DNA from: NCEH01 sp043195195
GTDB taxonomy: Bacteria > Pseudomonadota > Alphaproteobacteria > Rhizobiales > Xanthobacteraceae
Direction: 5' to 3'
Length of the DNA: 64,000 nucleotides
Assembly (NCBI RefSeq): GCF_043195195.1
Contig: NZ_JBAFWT010000017.1
Location: forward strand, 1 to 64,000
The position numbers were made by a program, and so were the translations under genes. The notes beneath the pieces were generated by a model. It was not told where the DNA came from, did no database searches, and saw only the letters and a list, made by a program, of their open reading frames with translations. Positions 45,892 through 54,086 of this stretch are shown here, piece by piece. The number at the start of each line of letters is the position of its first letter. Positions within the stretch are counted from its first letter, which is position 1.

Positions 45892-47262
45892 TCAGTAAGC
45901 CAGCGCCTTGAAAGCCGGTTCGACCGACTCGTTCCAGCCGCTGAGATAGAGGTCGCGCAACTTGTCGGCGGGAGTCTTTCCGCTGGCCAGGACCTCCTTC
46001 ACGGGCGCAAGGAATCGCATCTCGTCGCGGCCCTGGCTATCAAGAAGGCGCCGGCGCTTCAGGCCGGCTTCGGACAAATCCACCATATCCGCCGCCACCT
46101 CCCGCACCTTGCGGCCGGCGATGGTCGCCTCAAGGGCAAGGCGCGGAACGTCGTCCCGCAGCGTCTGCCGCTCGGCTTCGCTCCAGCCCTTCACCAGATC
46201 AAGGGCGGCATCCAGGCTCTGGGAATCATAAAGCACCCCGGCCCAGAGCGCCGGCAAGGCGCACAGCTCAGCCCAGGGCCCGGCATCGGCCCCACGCATC
46301 TCCAGGAACCGCTTCAGCCGCACCTCCGGGAAGATCGTGGAGAGATGGTTCACCCAGTCGGACAAGGTTGCCGTCTCGCCCGGCACTGCCGGATGTCGCC
46401 CGGCCAGGAGATCACGGAAGGAGGAACCGGCGACGTCGATATAGGCATCGCCGCGCTTCAAGAAATACATGGGCACGTCGAGCGCATAGTCGACATAGCG
46501 CTCAAACCCCATGCCGTCCTCGAAGGCGAAAGGCAGCATGCCGGCGCGCTGGTTGTCGGTATCGCGCCAGATTTCCGAACGGAACGACAAAAATCCGTTC
46601 AGCTTGCCCTCGGTGAAGGGTGAATTGGCGAACAGAGCGGTGGCGATGGGCTGGAGAGCGAGGCTGGCCCGCAGTTTGCGCACCATGTCGGCTTCCGAGG
46701 AGAAGTCGAGGTTCACCTGCACGGTGCAGGTGCGGAACATCATGTCGAGGCCGAGCTTGCCGACCTTCGGCATGTAGTTGGCCATGATCTTATAACGCCC
46801 CTTGGGCATCACCGGGGTTTCGGCGCGGGTCCATTTGGGGCTCATGCCGATGCCGAGAAAGCCGATTCCCATCGGCTCGGCGACCTGCCGCACCTGCGTG
46901 AGGTGGGTGTTGATCTCGGAGCAGGTCTCATGGATCGACAACAGCGGCGCGCCGGAGAGCTCGAACTGTCCGCCGGGTTCCAGCGAGATGGCGCCGCCAC
47001 CGCTGGGGTCGGCAAGACCGATCAGGGTTTCCCCTTCGAGGATCGGCTCCCAGCCTGAAAGCTGCTGCATGCCTTCCAATATCGCCCGTATGCCCGCTTC
47101 GCCTTCGTAAGGCACGGGCTCATGCCGGCCGATCGTGAAGGGAATTTTTTCGTGCTCGGTGCCGATGCGGAAGGCGGATTCCGGCTTATTCCCCTGTTCT
47201 ATCCAGGCGACCAGTTCGTCGCGGGATTGGATCGGGGTGGCATCCAGCATATCGCGAGCCAT
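45892..47262 (-). CDS. gshA: Glutamate-cysteine ligase, plant-type
   Basis: A 456-residue ligase of the class II (plant-like) type found in alphaproteobacteria, catalysing the first step of glutathione synthesis. The N-terminal GTEHEKIPF and the EPGGQFELSG metal/nucleotide-binding segment are present, followed by MRTCTVQVNLDF. The ATG at 47262 has AGGGAAA upstream; 44 upstream codons in frame look non-coding. The glutathione made would serve the two GST genes in the window. Confidence 0.95.
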   Translation of the reverse strand: MARDMLDATPIQSRDELVAWIEQGNKPESAFRIGTEHEKIPFTIGRHEPVPYEGEAGIRAILEGMQQLSGWEPILEGETLIGLADPSGGGAISLEPGGQFELSGAPLLSIHETCSEINTHLTQVRQVAEPMGIGFLGIGMSPKWTRAETPVMPKGRYKIMANYMPKVGKLGLDMMFRTCTVQVNLDFSSEADMVRKLRASLALQPIATALFANSPFTEGKLNGFLSFRSEIWRDTDNQRAGMLPFAFEDGMGFERYVDYALDVPMYFLKRGDAYIDVAGSSFRDLLAGRHPAVPGETATLSDWVNHLSTIFPEVRLKRFLEMRGADAGPWAELCALPALWAGVLYDSQSLDAALDLVKGWSEAERQTLRDDVPRLALEATIAGRKVREVAADMVDLSEAGLKRRRLLDSQGRDEMRFLAPVKEVLASGKTPADKLRDLYLSGWNESVEPAFKALAY

Positions 47263-47514
47263 GCGCGCATTTTCCCTGGCACGACCCAAGCGAGCGGAAA
47301 CCGCCGCGCCGGAATGCGCACCGCGTAAAGAGGTTGGATCATGCCGACATCGGCGCAGGGCGCCGGGCATGGTCGAGATCGGGCGCGCGAACATACACGC
47401 CGGCCACGCGACCGCAAACCATCGGATGCGCGCGACGTATTCCCCCTCCCCACGGCCAAGCCCGCGCTCGTCGATCCCCCTTCCGCGGTCGGAAACTGCA
47501 AGGTGTGTCCGCCC

Positions 47515-48534
47515 TCAGGTTGGCGCTGCGGCGCCTGCACCCTGCCCGCCCAGGGCCTCTCGCTGCCACAGGGCAAAGATCACAACTGTGAGCGGCGTTG
47601 CGAGCAGCACGCCGAGCGGACCGAGCAAGGTTCCGAAGGCGACCACTGCAAAGAGGCTGACCGCCGGCGGGAGCGAAACCATCTCCTGTTGCAGGAGCGG
47701 CGATATGAGGTTCCCCTCCAATTGCTGCACCACAAGGAACAGAAGGAGGGTCCATGTCGCCTCCTCGTAGCCTACGGTGAAGGCAAGCAGCAGGGCCGGC
47801 ACCGCTGCTGCAAACGGCCCGATCATCGGCACGAACTCGGCAAGGCCTGCGAACAGGCCGAGAGCAAACGCGGAGGGAATTCCGATGAACGAAAGCCCAA
47901 CCCCGCTCAGCACGCCCACGAGCAGCATCGCCACAAGCTGTGCCTTGAGGAAACCGCGCAAGCCGAGATTGGCGCGATTGAGACCGCTCTCGATTTCCGG
48001 CCTCCAACCGGCAGGAAACGCGGCAAGAAGGCCGCGCCGGTAGAGCTGCGGCTGGATCGCCAGATAGACGCCGCCGACGATGGCCAGGAAGATGCCCAGC
48101 ACCGCATTGACGACATTGCTCGTGAACCCCCGCAGGGCGCTCAGCATCGTGGTACCGGAGGGGACCGCGTTCTCGGCATGACGAATCAGGTCGTCGGTGA
48201 CGCCCTGCAGACCGAAGCGGTCGCGGAATTCGACCCACGCCTCCGGCAGGCGTTGGATCAACTCGCCGACCTGCGCGCGGATGATGCTCCCGAACAAATA
48301 CAGAGTCAGACCAATAGCGATGGTGACGAGCAACCCCGTCACCGTGAGGGCGGCGCGCGGCGGCATCGACGTGGCGCGGGCGAGCGGCTCGGCCAGCGCA
48401 TGCAGGGCCACCGCGATAAGGACAGCCGCAAAAATCAGCAGGATAATATTGGACAGAAGCCAAGCCGTGACCAAGCCGACGACGATGAGGCACCCGATCG
48501 CCACGCCGTGCGCCACGCGCGTCTCAAAACCCAT
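47515..48534 (-). CDS. AI-2E family transporter
   Basis: A 339-residue membrane protein of the PerM/AI-2E exporter family with about seven to eight hydrophobic segments. The IPSAFALGLFAGLAEFVPMIG block is typical. AAGGACG precedes the ATG at 48534. Some members export autoinducer-2 or act as Na+/H+ antiporters; the role here is unknown. It stands alone upstream of gshA with 252 bases between. Confidence 0.88.
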   Translation of the reverse strand: MGFETRVAHGVAIGCLIVVGLVTAWLLSNIILLIFAAVLIAVALHALAEPLARATSMPPRAALTVTGLLVTIAIGLTLYLFGSIIRAQVGELIQRLPEAWVEFRDRFGLQGVTDDLIRHAENAVPSGTTMLSALRGFTSNVVNAVLGIFLAIVGGVYLAIQPQLYRRGLLAAFPAGWRPEIESGLNRANLGLRGFLKAQLVAMLLVGVLSGVGLSFIGIPSAFALGLFAGLAEFVPMIGPFAAAVPALLLAFTVGYEEATWTLLLFLVVQQLEGNLISPLLQQEMVSLPPAVSLFAVVAFGTLLGPLGVLLATPLTVVIFALWQREALGGQGAGAAAPT

Positions 48535-48663
48535 GTGCGGCGTCCTTCACAGACCGAGCCTTGCCCGAGGAGGCAGCGCCGCTACGGCGAATCGCGCGGC
48601 AGCCCTTATGATGCCTCGGCAACGCCTACGGCGCCTCAGCGTTCCTGCGGCATCCTGGCAGGT

Positions 48664-50316
48664 TTACCCTTCCTGATCCTTGCGCCGCTCCTCTTCAACA
48701 AGTTCCTTCTTGGACAGCTTGCCGACAAGAGTCTTGGGAAGGCTGTCACGGATTTCCACCGCTTTCGGCATCTCGATTTTCGAGACCTGCGTGGCGAGGA
48801 ACGCGAGCAATTCCTCCGGGGTCGCCTCCATACCGGCGCGCAGGGTCACAAAGGCCTTTGGACTTTGCCCGCGATATGCGTCGGCGACCGCGATCACCAC
48901 GCACTCCCCGACCGCAGGGTGCAGATAGAGCGCTTCCTCTATGACGCGGGGATAGACATTATAGCCGCCGCATAGGATCAGATCCTTGATGCGGTCCACC
49001 AGGAACAAGTAGCCGTCGGCGTCGAAATAGCCCACGTCACCGGTACGGAAGGCGCCATCGACAAACGCATTGGCGGTTTCTTCGGGGCGGTTCCAATAGC
49101 CCGCCATCACCTGAGGCCCGCGGGCGCACACCTCCCCCCTTTCTCCCACCGGCATCAACCGCTTCGGATCGGCCAGATCGCGGATCTCGATCGTTGTGCC
49201 GGGCAAGACCGTACCGACGGAGCCATCCTTGATGACGCCCAGGGGCGGATTCGAAGCAAGCACCGGGGAGGTCTCGCTCAAACCATAGCCTTCCACCAGC
49301 TTGCAGCCGGAGAGTTCTTCAAAACGGTGGCGCACTTCCCCCGGCAGCGGCGCGCCGCCGGAAATGCAGAAACGCAGCGAGGAAAGGTCGTATTTCGAAA
49401 GCCCTGGAGCGTTGTTAATCGCGGTGTAGATCGTAGGGACGCCGGGAAACACCGTCGGCCGCTCCCGGGTGATGGTGTCCAGCAGATCGGTGAGGTGGAA
49501 GCGCGGCACCAAGATGATTTCCGCGCCGGTCGCGATCGGAATGTTCATCACAGTGGTCATGGCGAATATGTGGAACAGGGGCAGAACGCCCAGCATCTTT
49601 TCCCCGCCGGCTTCCAAGCAATTCACATGGGCCATCACCTGGCGGGCATTGGCGGTCACGTTCGCGTGGGTGAGCATGGCCCCCTTGGGGAGGCCGGTCG
49701 TGCCGCCGGTATATTGCAGCACCGCGATATCGTTCTGCGCATCAATGCTGACCGGCGCCGGACGGCCCACGCCGCGCACCAGGTCCTGATAGCGCAGGTG
49801 CCGCCCGTCCTCCCGCGAGAACTGGGCCATGTCCTTGCGCTTCAGCAGAGTAAACAGCAGGCCCTTCAGCCAGGGCAGGATGTGCGCGAAGGGGCAAACC
49901 ACGATGGTCTTGAGGCCGCTCTCCTCCGCAACCGCGGCGACCCTCGAATGGATCACTTTGAGGTCGGGAACGACCATGATCGTGGTACCGGAATCGCGGA
50001 TCTGATTGGCCAGCTCGCGCTCCACATAGAGCGGGCTGAAATTTACCACGATGCCGCCGGCGCGCAGCACGGCATAGTAAAAGATAACCGAATACGGCGT
50101 ATTCGGAAGGCAAAGACCCACACGGGTGTCCTTGCCGACGCCCAGCCGCTGCAAACCGGCAGCAGCCGCTTCCACCATCGCGCCGAGTTGGGTGTAAGTC
50201 CATTTTCGACCCATGAAATTCAGGGCCGTGTGCGCGCCGTATTCGGCCACGCTCACCTCCAGAAGGTCCGTTACCGGCCCCCCCAGAATACCGGCATCCT
50301 GATTGCGATGGAGCAT
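48664..50316 (-). CDS. fadD: Long-chain fatty-acid CoA ligase
   Basis: A 550-residue AMP-forming acyl-CoA synthetase. The P-loop YTGGTTGLPKG starts at 202; a GYGLSETSPV segment and the C-terminal LSKKELVEE lysine region are also present. It activates fatty acids to acyl-CoA for the beta-oxidation genes nearby. The ATG at 50316 has GAAGGGGA upstream; eleven earlier codons are possible but less supported. It follows the FadL gene on the same strand by 160 bases. Confidence 0.93.
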   Translation of the reverse strand: MLHRNQDAGILGGPVTDLLEVSVAEYGAHTALNFMGRKWTYTQLGAMVEAAAAGLQRLGVGKDTRVGLCLPNTPYSVIFYYAVLRAGGIVVNFSPLYVERELANQIRDSGTTIMVVPDLKVIHSRVAAVAEESGLKTIVVCPFAHILPWLKGLLFTLLKRKDMAQFSREDGRHLRYQDLVRGVGRPAPVSIDAQNDIAVLQYTGGTTGLPKGAMLTHANVTANARQVMAHVNCLEAGGEKMLGVLPLFHIFAMTTVMNIPIATGAEIILVPRFHLTDLLDTITRERPTVFPGVPTIYTAINNAPGLSKYDLSSLRFCISGGAPLPGEVRHRFEELSGCKLVEGYGLSETSPVLASNPPLGVIKDGSVGTVLPGTTIEIRDLADPKRLMPVGERGEVCARGPQVMAGYWNRPEETANAFVDGAFRTGDVGYFDADGYLFLVDRIKDLILCGGYNVYPRVIEEALYLHPAVGECVVIAVADAYRGQSPKAFVTLRAGMEATPEELLAFLATQVSKIEMPKAVEIRDSLPKTLVGKLSKKELVEEERRKDQEG

Positions 50317-50476
50317 CGTCGTCCCCTTCTTCGCGGAGGCGCCCGGCACGTGGCAGCCTTGGATCTCTTGCTTTCAGAGGCACGTGGTTGCGTGCCTCCC
50401 GATGCAGGATGGGGCGCAATTGCGCCGGGAAAGCGAAGCTTTTCCGCTTTTTCAGCCTTTAGGCCGCCCCGATCCA

Positions 50477-51802
50477 TCACTTGGTGATGAGGGCGGTCTT
50501 CTGCGGAACGGAGTCGAAACGATAGCGCACGCCGAGCGAGACAATGTCCACATAGGCGTTGTTGACCTCGGCCACGAGCACACCGCGCGTCAGATTTGCC
50601 GTATCGAGCGGACTAAGGTTGATGGACCCGGTTTCACCGAAGATGTGGCTGTAAGCGAGATCGATGCTGAGATTTTCGGTCCAGGCATAGGTCAGGCCGG
50701 CAGAAAGCCACAGCCGGTTGCTGTCGGGAAGGCGGGGCGTACGGTATTCGTCGGTAACGGGCGAGATTTCGTAGGCAATACCGGCGCGCAAGGCGAGCTT
50801 TGGATCCCACTGATACTCTAGACCGCCGGAGAAGAACCAGCCGTCCTGCCAGTGCATGGACAGGATGGAAGGATTAGAACCCACCGGTTCGATCACCAAT
50901 TCCTGGAGTTTCGACCAATTGGTCCATTCCACGGTACCGAGCACGGTCCAGCGCGGATCAAGCTGGGACCGCAAGCTTGCAGTCACCTGGTCCGGCAGGT
51001 TCAGGCCAGCGGTGGTCGGCGCCTTGCCCAGCACGTTGCCTGTCGGCAAGGACAAGGTTGTGGAACCGTTGAGATTCTGGTCCAGCCCGGAGCGATAGCC
51101 GACGCCAATGGTGGTGCCGGGACGCAGGGTGAACAGGGCGCCGAGCGTGAAGCCGGCGGCGAAATCGTCGCCATTCACTTCAGCCGCCCCCTGGAGATAG
51201 CGTGGCGCACCCGAGAGAATCTGGGCCTGGTTGAGCTTGGCGTCGATGTAATTGATCACGACGCCGCCGCCGAGGGTCAGCCACTCGTTGACCTTGTAGG
51301 CTGCCGAGGCAGTCGCGTTCATATCGAAGATGCGGCTGTAGCAGCCATAATAGCGTCCCGACCAGTTACAGGGCGCGTCGGTGATCAAGCCGTACGGCGA
51401 GGTCACCGCGAGGCCAACGGCCCAGCGGTCCCACGCATAGCTAATATAGCTGGTGGGCAAGGTGCCGTTGTCGACGATATCGCCGACACCGACGTTGCCC
51501 AGATTGGTGCCGAGCGCGCTGCGAGCGCCCGCTACATCGATAGAGGCGTGGGGCGCGATATAGGTGATGTTGCCTTCCGCGGAGAGACCAGGAGCAAAGC
51601 TGATCGCCGCGGGGTTCCAATACATGGAAGCAAGGCCCGCGCCCCCGCCGGCAGCGCTGCCGGCAAAGGCCGAACCCAGATAATAGGCGCTCTGTTCGCG
51701 CAGGGCAAAGCCGCCCGCGCCAGCGGCCGAAACGCCGCCCAAAAACAGCGCCGGCATCATCAGGACGGAACCGGTACGCGCCAAAGCGTGACGTTTAGAC
51801 AT
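50477..51802 (-). CDS. fadL: Outer-membrane fatty-acid transporter FadL (OmpP1/TodX)
   Basis: A 441-residue outer-membrane beta-barrel. A Sec signal peptide ends near GAGG-FAL at about residue 30, followed by the FadL segment SAFAGSAAGGGAGLASMYWNPAAIS with the hallmark NPA motif. The C-terminal residues YRFDSVPQKT are barrel-like. It imports long-chain fatty acids for FadD. AAGGGGG precedes the ATG. Its start faces a long low-GC intergenic region shared with the MerR gene. Confidence 0.92.
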   Translation of the reverse strand: MSKRHALARTGSVLMMPALFLGGVSAAGAGGFALREQSAYYLGSAFAGSAAGGGAGLASMYWNPAAISFAPGLSAEGNITYIAPHASIDVAGARSALGTNLGNVGVGDIVDNGTLPTSYISYAWDRWAVGLAVTSPYGLITDAPCNWSGRYYGCYSRIFDMNATASAAYKVNEWLTLGGGVVINYIDAKLNQAQILSGAPRYLQGAAEVNGDDFAAGFTLGALFTLRPGTTIGVGYRSGLDQNLNGSTTLSLPTGNVLGKAPTTAGLNLPDQVTASLRSQLDPRWTVLGTVEWTNWSKLQELVIEPVGSNPSILSMHWQDGWFFSGGLEYQWDPKLALRAGIAYEISPVTDEYRTPRLPDSNRLWLSAGLTYAWTENLSIDLAYSHIFGETGSINLSPLDTANLTRGVLVAEVNNAYVDIVSLGVRYRFDSVPQKTALITK

Positions 51803-52257
51803 GATGCCCCCTTGGGTTGCGTTTCCTTAGGGCACCCCGTCTTTTGTGCGGCGCACGTAACAGTGCTTCAGATGCCCTATACGTCAACAAGCATGCCTAT
51901 TCGAACGCAAGCGTCAACGGCTTGAGCTCGCTCGACATACGAAAAACATCTTTAACCACTGCTGTGTGGCAGACATGCAACGCATGCTTGCATGTGTTCT
52001 GGGCCAAGCGATCGAATTCGACCGCATCTGAAAATATTATGGCAGCAAATCTGACGTGTTTTTCCCACTGGGAGTCGAGCCCATCCATTTGTGATGTTGT
52101 GCATCGCGAAATTTCAGTCGCCGATTCCTTCGCAACGCAATAGAGCGGGCATATTCACGCATCCTTGTCTTGGCGCCGACCTTGTGCAGGGCTTGCGTCA
52201 GGGGGCAAAGCATGTATCCTGGCGTTCATTGGATGACGTATAGGTAAGGTTGCGACA
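51803..52257. promoter_or_regulatory. Divergent fadL/merR intergenic region
   Basis: 455 bases of markedly lower GC between fadL and the MerR gene. At 51973-51995 is a perfect inverted repeat ACATGCAA, CGCATGC, TTGCATGT, about 170 bases upstream of fadL. At 51905-51914 is the short palindrome ACGCAAGCGT. These are the best operator candidates. A reading frame of 108 codons at 51817-52143 has no ribosome site and no recognisable domain and is not called as a gene. Confidence 0.5.
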
Positions 52258-52689
52258 GTGGCAGTCAAGCGCGGCACCACGGGTGCGATAACGGACGCAT
52301 TTTTCACCGTGACGGAGTTGGCGCGAGACCTTTCCGTCACAGCGCGCACCATTCGTTTTTATGAGGATAAGGGGCTCATCACCCCCCGCCGGGCCGGCAA
52401 TATTCGTGTCTACACCAAGCGTGATCGGGCACGGATGGCGCTGATCCTGCGCGGCAAGCGGCTTGGCTTCAGCTTGCGGGAAATCAAGGATTACCTGGAT
52501 CTTTACGACGTCGATCCGACCCAGATCGAGCAGATCCGCCTGCTGCTGAAGCAGGTCCGCACCCGCCTCGAAATGTTGGAGGACCAACGCTTGGCGCTGG
52601 AGGAAACCATCGACGAGCTGAAGGAGATCGAGGCGCAGACCGAGGAGGCCTTGAAGCTGGACGCCGCTGCGGCACGTGCCGCGGGCTGA
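52258..52689 (+). CDS. MerR family regulator, LiuR-like
   Basis: A 143-residue MerR regulator. The winged helix is at about residues 16-41 (VTELARDLSVTARTIRFYEDKGL), followed by the family wing and a C-terminal coiled coil for dimerisation. No metal-binding cysteines are present, so it is not a metal sensor. Relatives next to acyl-CoA genes respond to CoA intermediates. It starts with GTG (52258) with AAGG upstream. It is divergent from fadL and upstream of the thiolase gene, so control of this fatty-acid block is likely (inference). Confidence 0.85.
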   Translation: MAVKRGTTGAITDAFFTVTELARDLSVTARTIRFYEDKGLITPRRAGNIRVYTKRDRARMALILRGKRLGFSLREIKDYLDLYDVDPTQIEQIRLLLKQVRTRLEMLEDQRLALEETIDELKEIEAQTEEALKLDAAAARAAG

Positions 52690-52767
52690 CCGGCCGCTCC
52701 CCCACCGCACCGCCGGTCAGCCAGGCGGGCGTCGCCCCGGCATCATATCCAGTATGCCATTCCCTAT

Positions 52768-52785
52768 CCGATCCCCTCGGATCGG
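52768..52785 (+). promoter_or_regulatory. Inverted repeat between merR and thiolase
   Basis: CCGATCC (52768-52774) and GGATCGG (52779-52785) form a perfect 7-bp stem with a CCTC loop, 78 bases after the merR stop and 150 before the thiolase ATG. No T-run follows, so either a weak terminator or an operator is possible. Confidence 0.45.
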
Positions 52786-52934
52786 CCGTGCTACGCCGCT
52801 ATGGCTGGAAAGACTTGGAAACACGGACATTGTCACGAAGCAATAGCTTCACCCGGCCGTGAATAGCCTCAATCGACTTATAGACGCGACAAGCAGGAAC
52901 GTCTGTCAACAAAAGAGACCTGGTAGGAGAGCCC

Positions 52935-54071
52935 ATGCAGAACGTGGTCATCGCAGGCTATGCCCGCTCGCCTTTCGCGCCCGCCAAGAAGGGAGACCTC
53001 GCGCGCGTCCGCCCCGACGACTTGGCGGCGCAGGTGGTCCGAGAGCTCATCGCCCGCACCAAGGTCAATCCCGAAGACATCGAAGACCTGATTGTAGGCT
53101 GCGCCTTTCCCGAAGCGGAGCAGGGCTTCAACGTGGCGCGCCTCATCGGCATGATTGCCGACCTGCCGCAATCGGTGGCTGGTGTGACCGTGAACCGCTT
53201 CTGCGGCTCCTCCATGCAGGCCATCCACATGGCCGCAGGGCAGATCCAGCTTGGCGCTGGCGAGGTGTTCGTGTGCGCCGGCGTCGAGAGCATGAGCCGC
53301 GTGCCCATGACCGGCTTCAATCCAATGCCGAACCCCGCTTTGTATGAAAAGAACCATGCCGCCTACATGGGCATGGGGGACACGGCCGAAAATGTCGCGC
53401 ACAAATGGCAGATCAGCCGTGCCGACCAGGACGCGTTCGCCTTGAAGAGCCAGCACAAGGCCGCCAAGGCGCAGGCCGAGGGCCGTCTGAAGGATGAGAT
53501 CGTCTCGATCCAGATCAAGGGCAAATCGGTTGATGCCGACGGCTGCATCCGAGCCGGATCCAAGCCTGAGGATTTCGCCGGCCTGAAGCCGGCCTTCGAT
53601 GAAAACGGCACCGTCACCGCCGGCACCTCCTCGCCGCTGACCGATGGCGCTTCCGCCGTGCTCGTCTGCACCGAAGCTTATGCCGAAAAGCACGGCCTCA
53701 CCCCACTTGCGCGCCTGCGTGGCGTGGCCGTGGCTGGCTGCGCGCCGGAAATCATGGGCATCGGCCCGGTCGCGGCGACCCGCAAAGCGCTCGCGCGCTC
53801 AAACATCACAGTGAACGATCTCGATGTGGTGGAGCTGAACGAAGCCTTCGCTTCCCAGGCGCTTGCCTGCATCAGCGAATTGGCGCTGCGCGAGGACACG
53901 ATCAATATCGACGGCGGTGCCATCGCCCTTGGCCATCCGCTCGGCGCCACCGGTGCCCGCATCGTCGGCAAGGCCGCTTCGCTGCTGAAGCGCGAGGGCG
54001 GGCGTTATGCACTGGCCACCCAGTGCATCGGCGGCGGACAGGGCATCGCCACTATTCTCGAACGCATCTGA
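52935..54071 (+). CDS. Acetyl-CoA acyltransferase (thiolase)
   Basis: A 378-residue thiolase with the full catalytic set: C90 in NRFCGSSMQ, H334 in GHPLGATGAR and C364 in QCIGGGQG. It performs the last step of beta-oxidation. GGTAGGAG precedes the ATG. It lies 15 bases before the bifunctional HAD-ECH gene, as in other fad operons. Unlike the thiolase-fold protein at 450-1733, this one has no degenerate positions. Confidence 0.95.
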   Translation: MQNVVIAGYARSPFAPAKKGDLARVRPDDLAAQVVRELIARTKVNPEDIEDLIVGCAFPEAEQGFNVARLIGMIADLPQSVAGVTVNRFCGSSMQAIHMAAGQIQLGAGEVFVCAGVESMSRVPMTGFNPMPNPALYEKNHAAYMGMGDTAENVAHKWQISRADQDAFALKSQHKAAKAQAEGRLKDEIVSIQIKGKSVDADGCIRAGSKPEDFAGLKPAFDENGTVTAGTSSPLTDGASAVLVCTEAYAEKHGLTPLARLRGVAVAGCAPEIMGIGPVAATRKALARSNITVNDLDVVELNEAFASQALACISELALREDTINIDGGAIALGHPLGATGARIVGKAASLLKREGGRYALATQCIGGGQGIATILERI

Positions 54072-54086
54072 CCGGAGGCGCGTGAG

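Noticed and set aside
51817..52143. A 108-codon frame in the fadL/merR gap
   Set aside because: No ribosome site, no recognisable domain, low-GC sequence more like a regulatory region.
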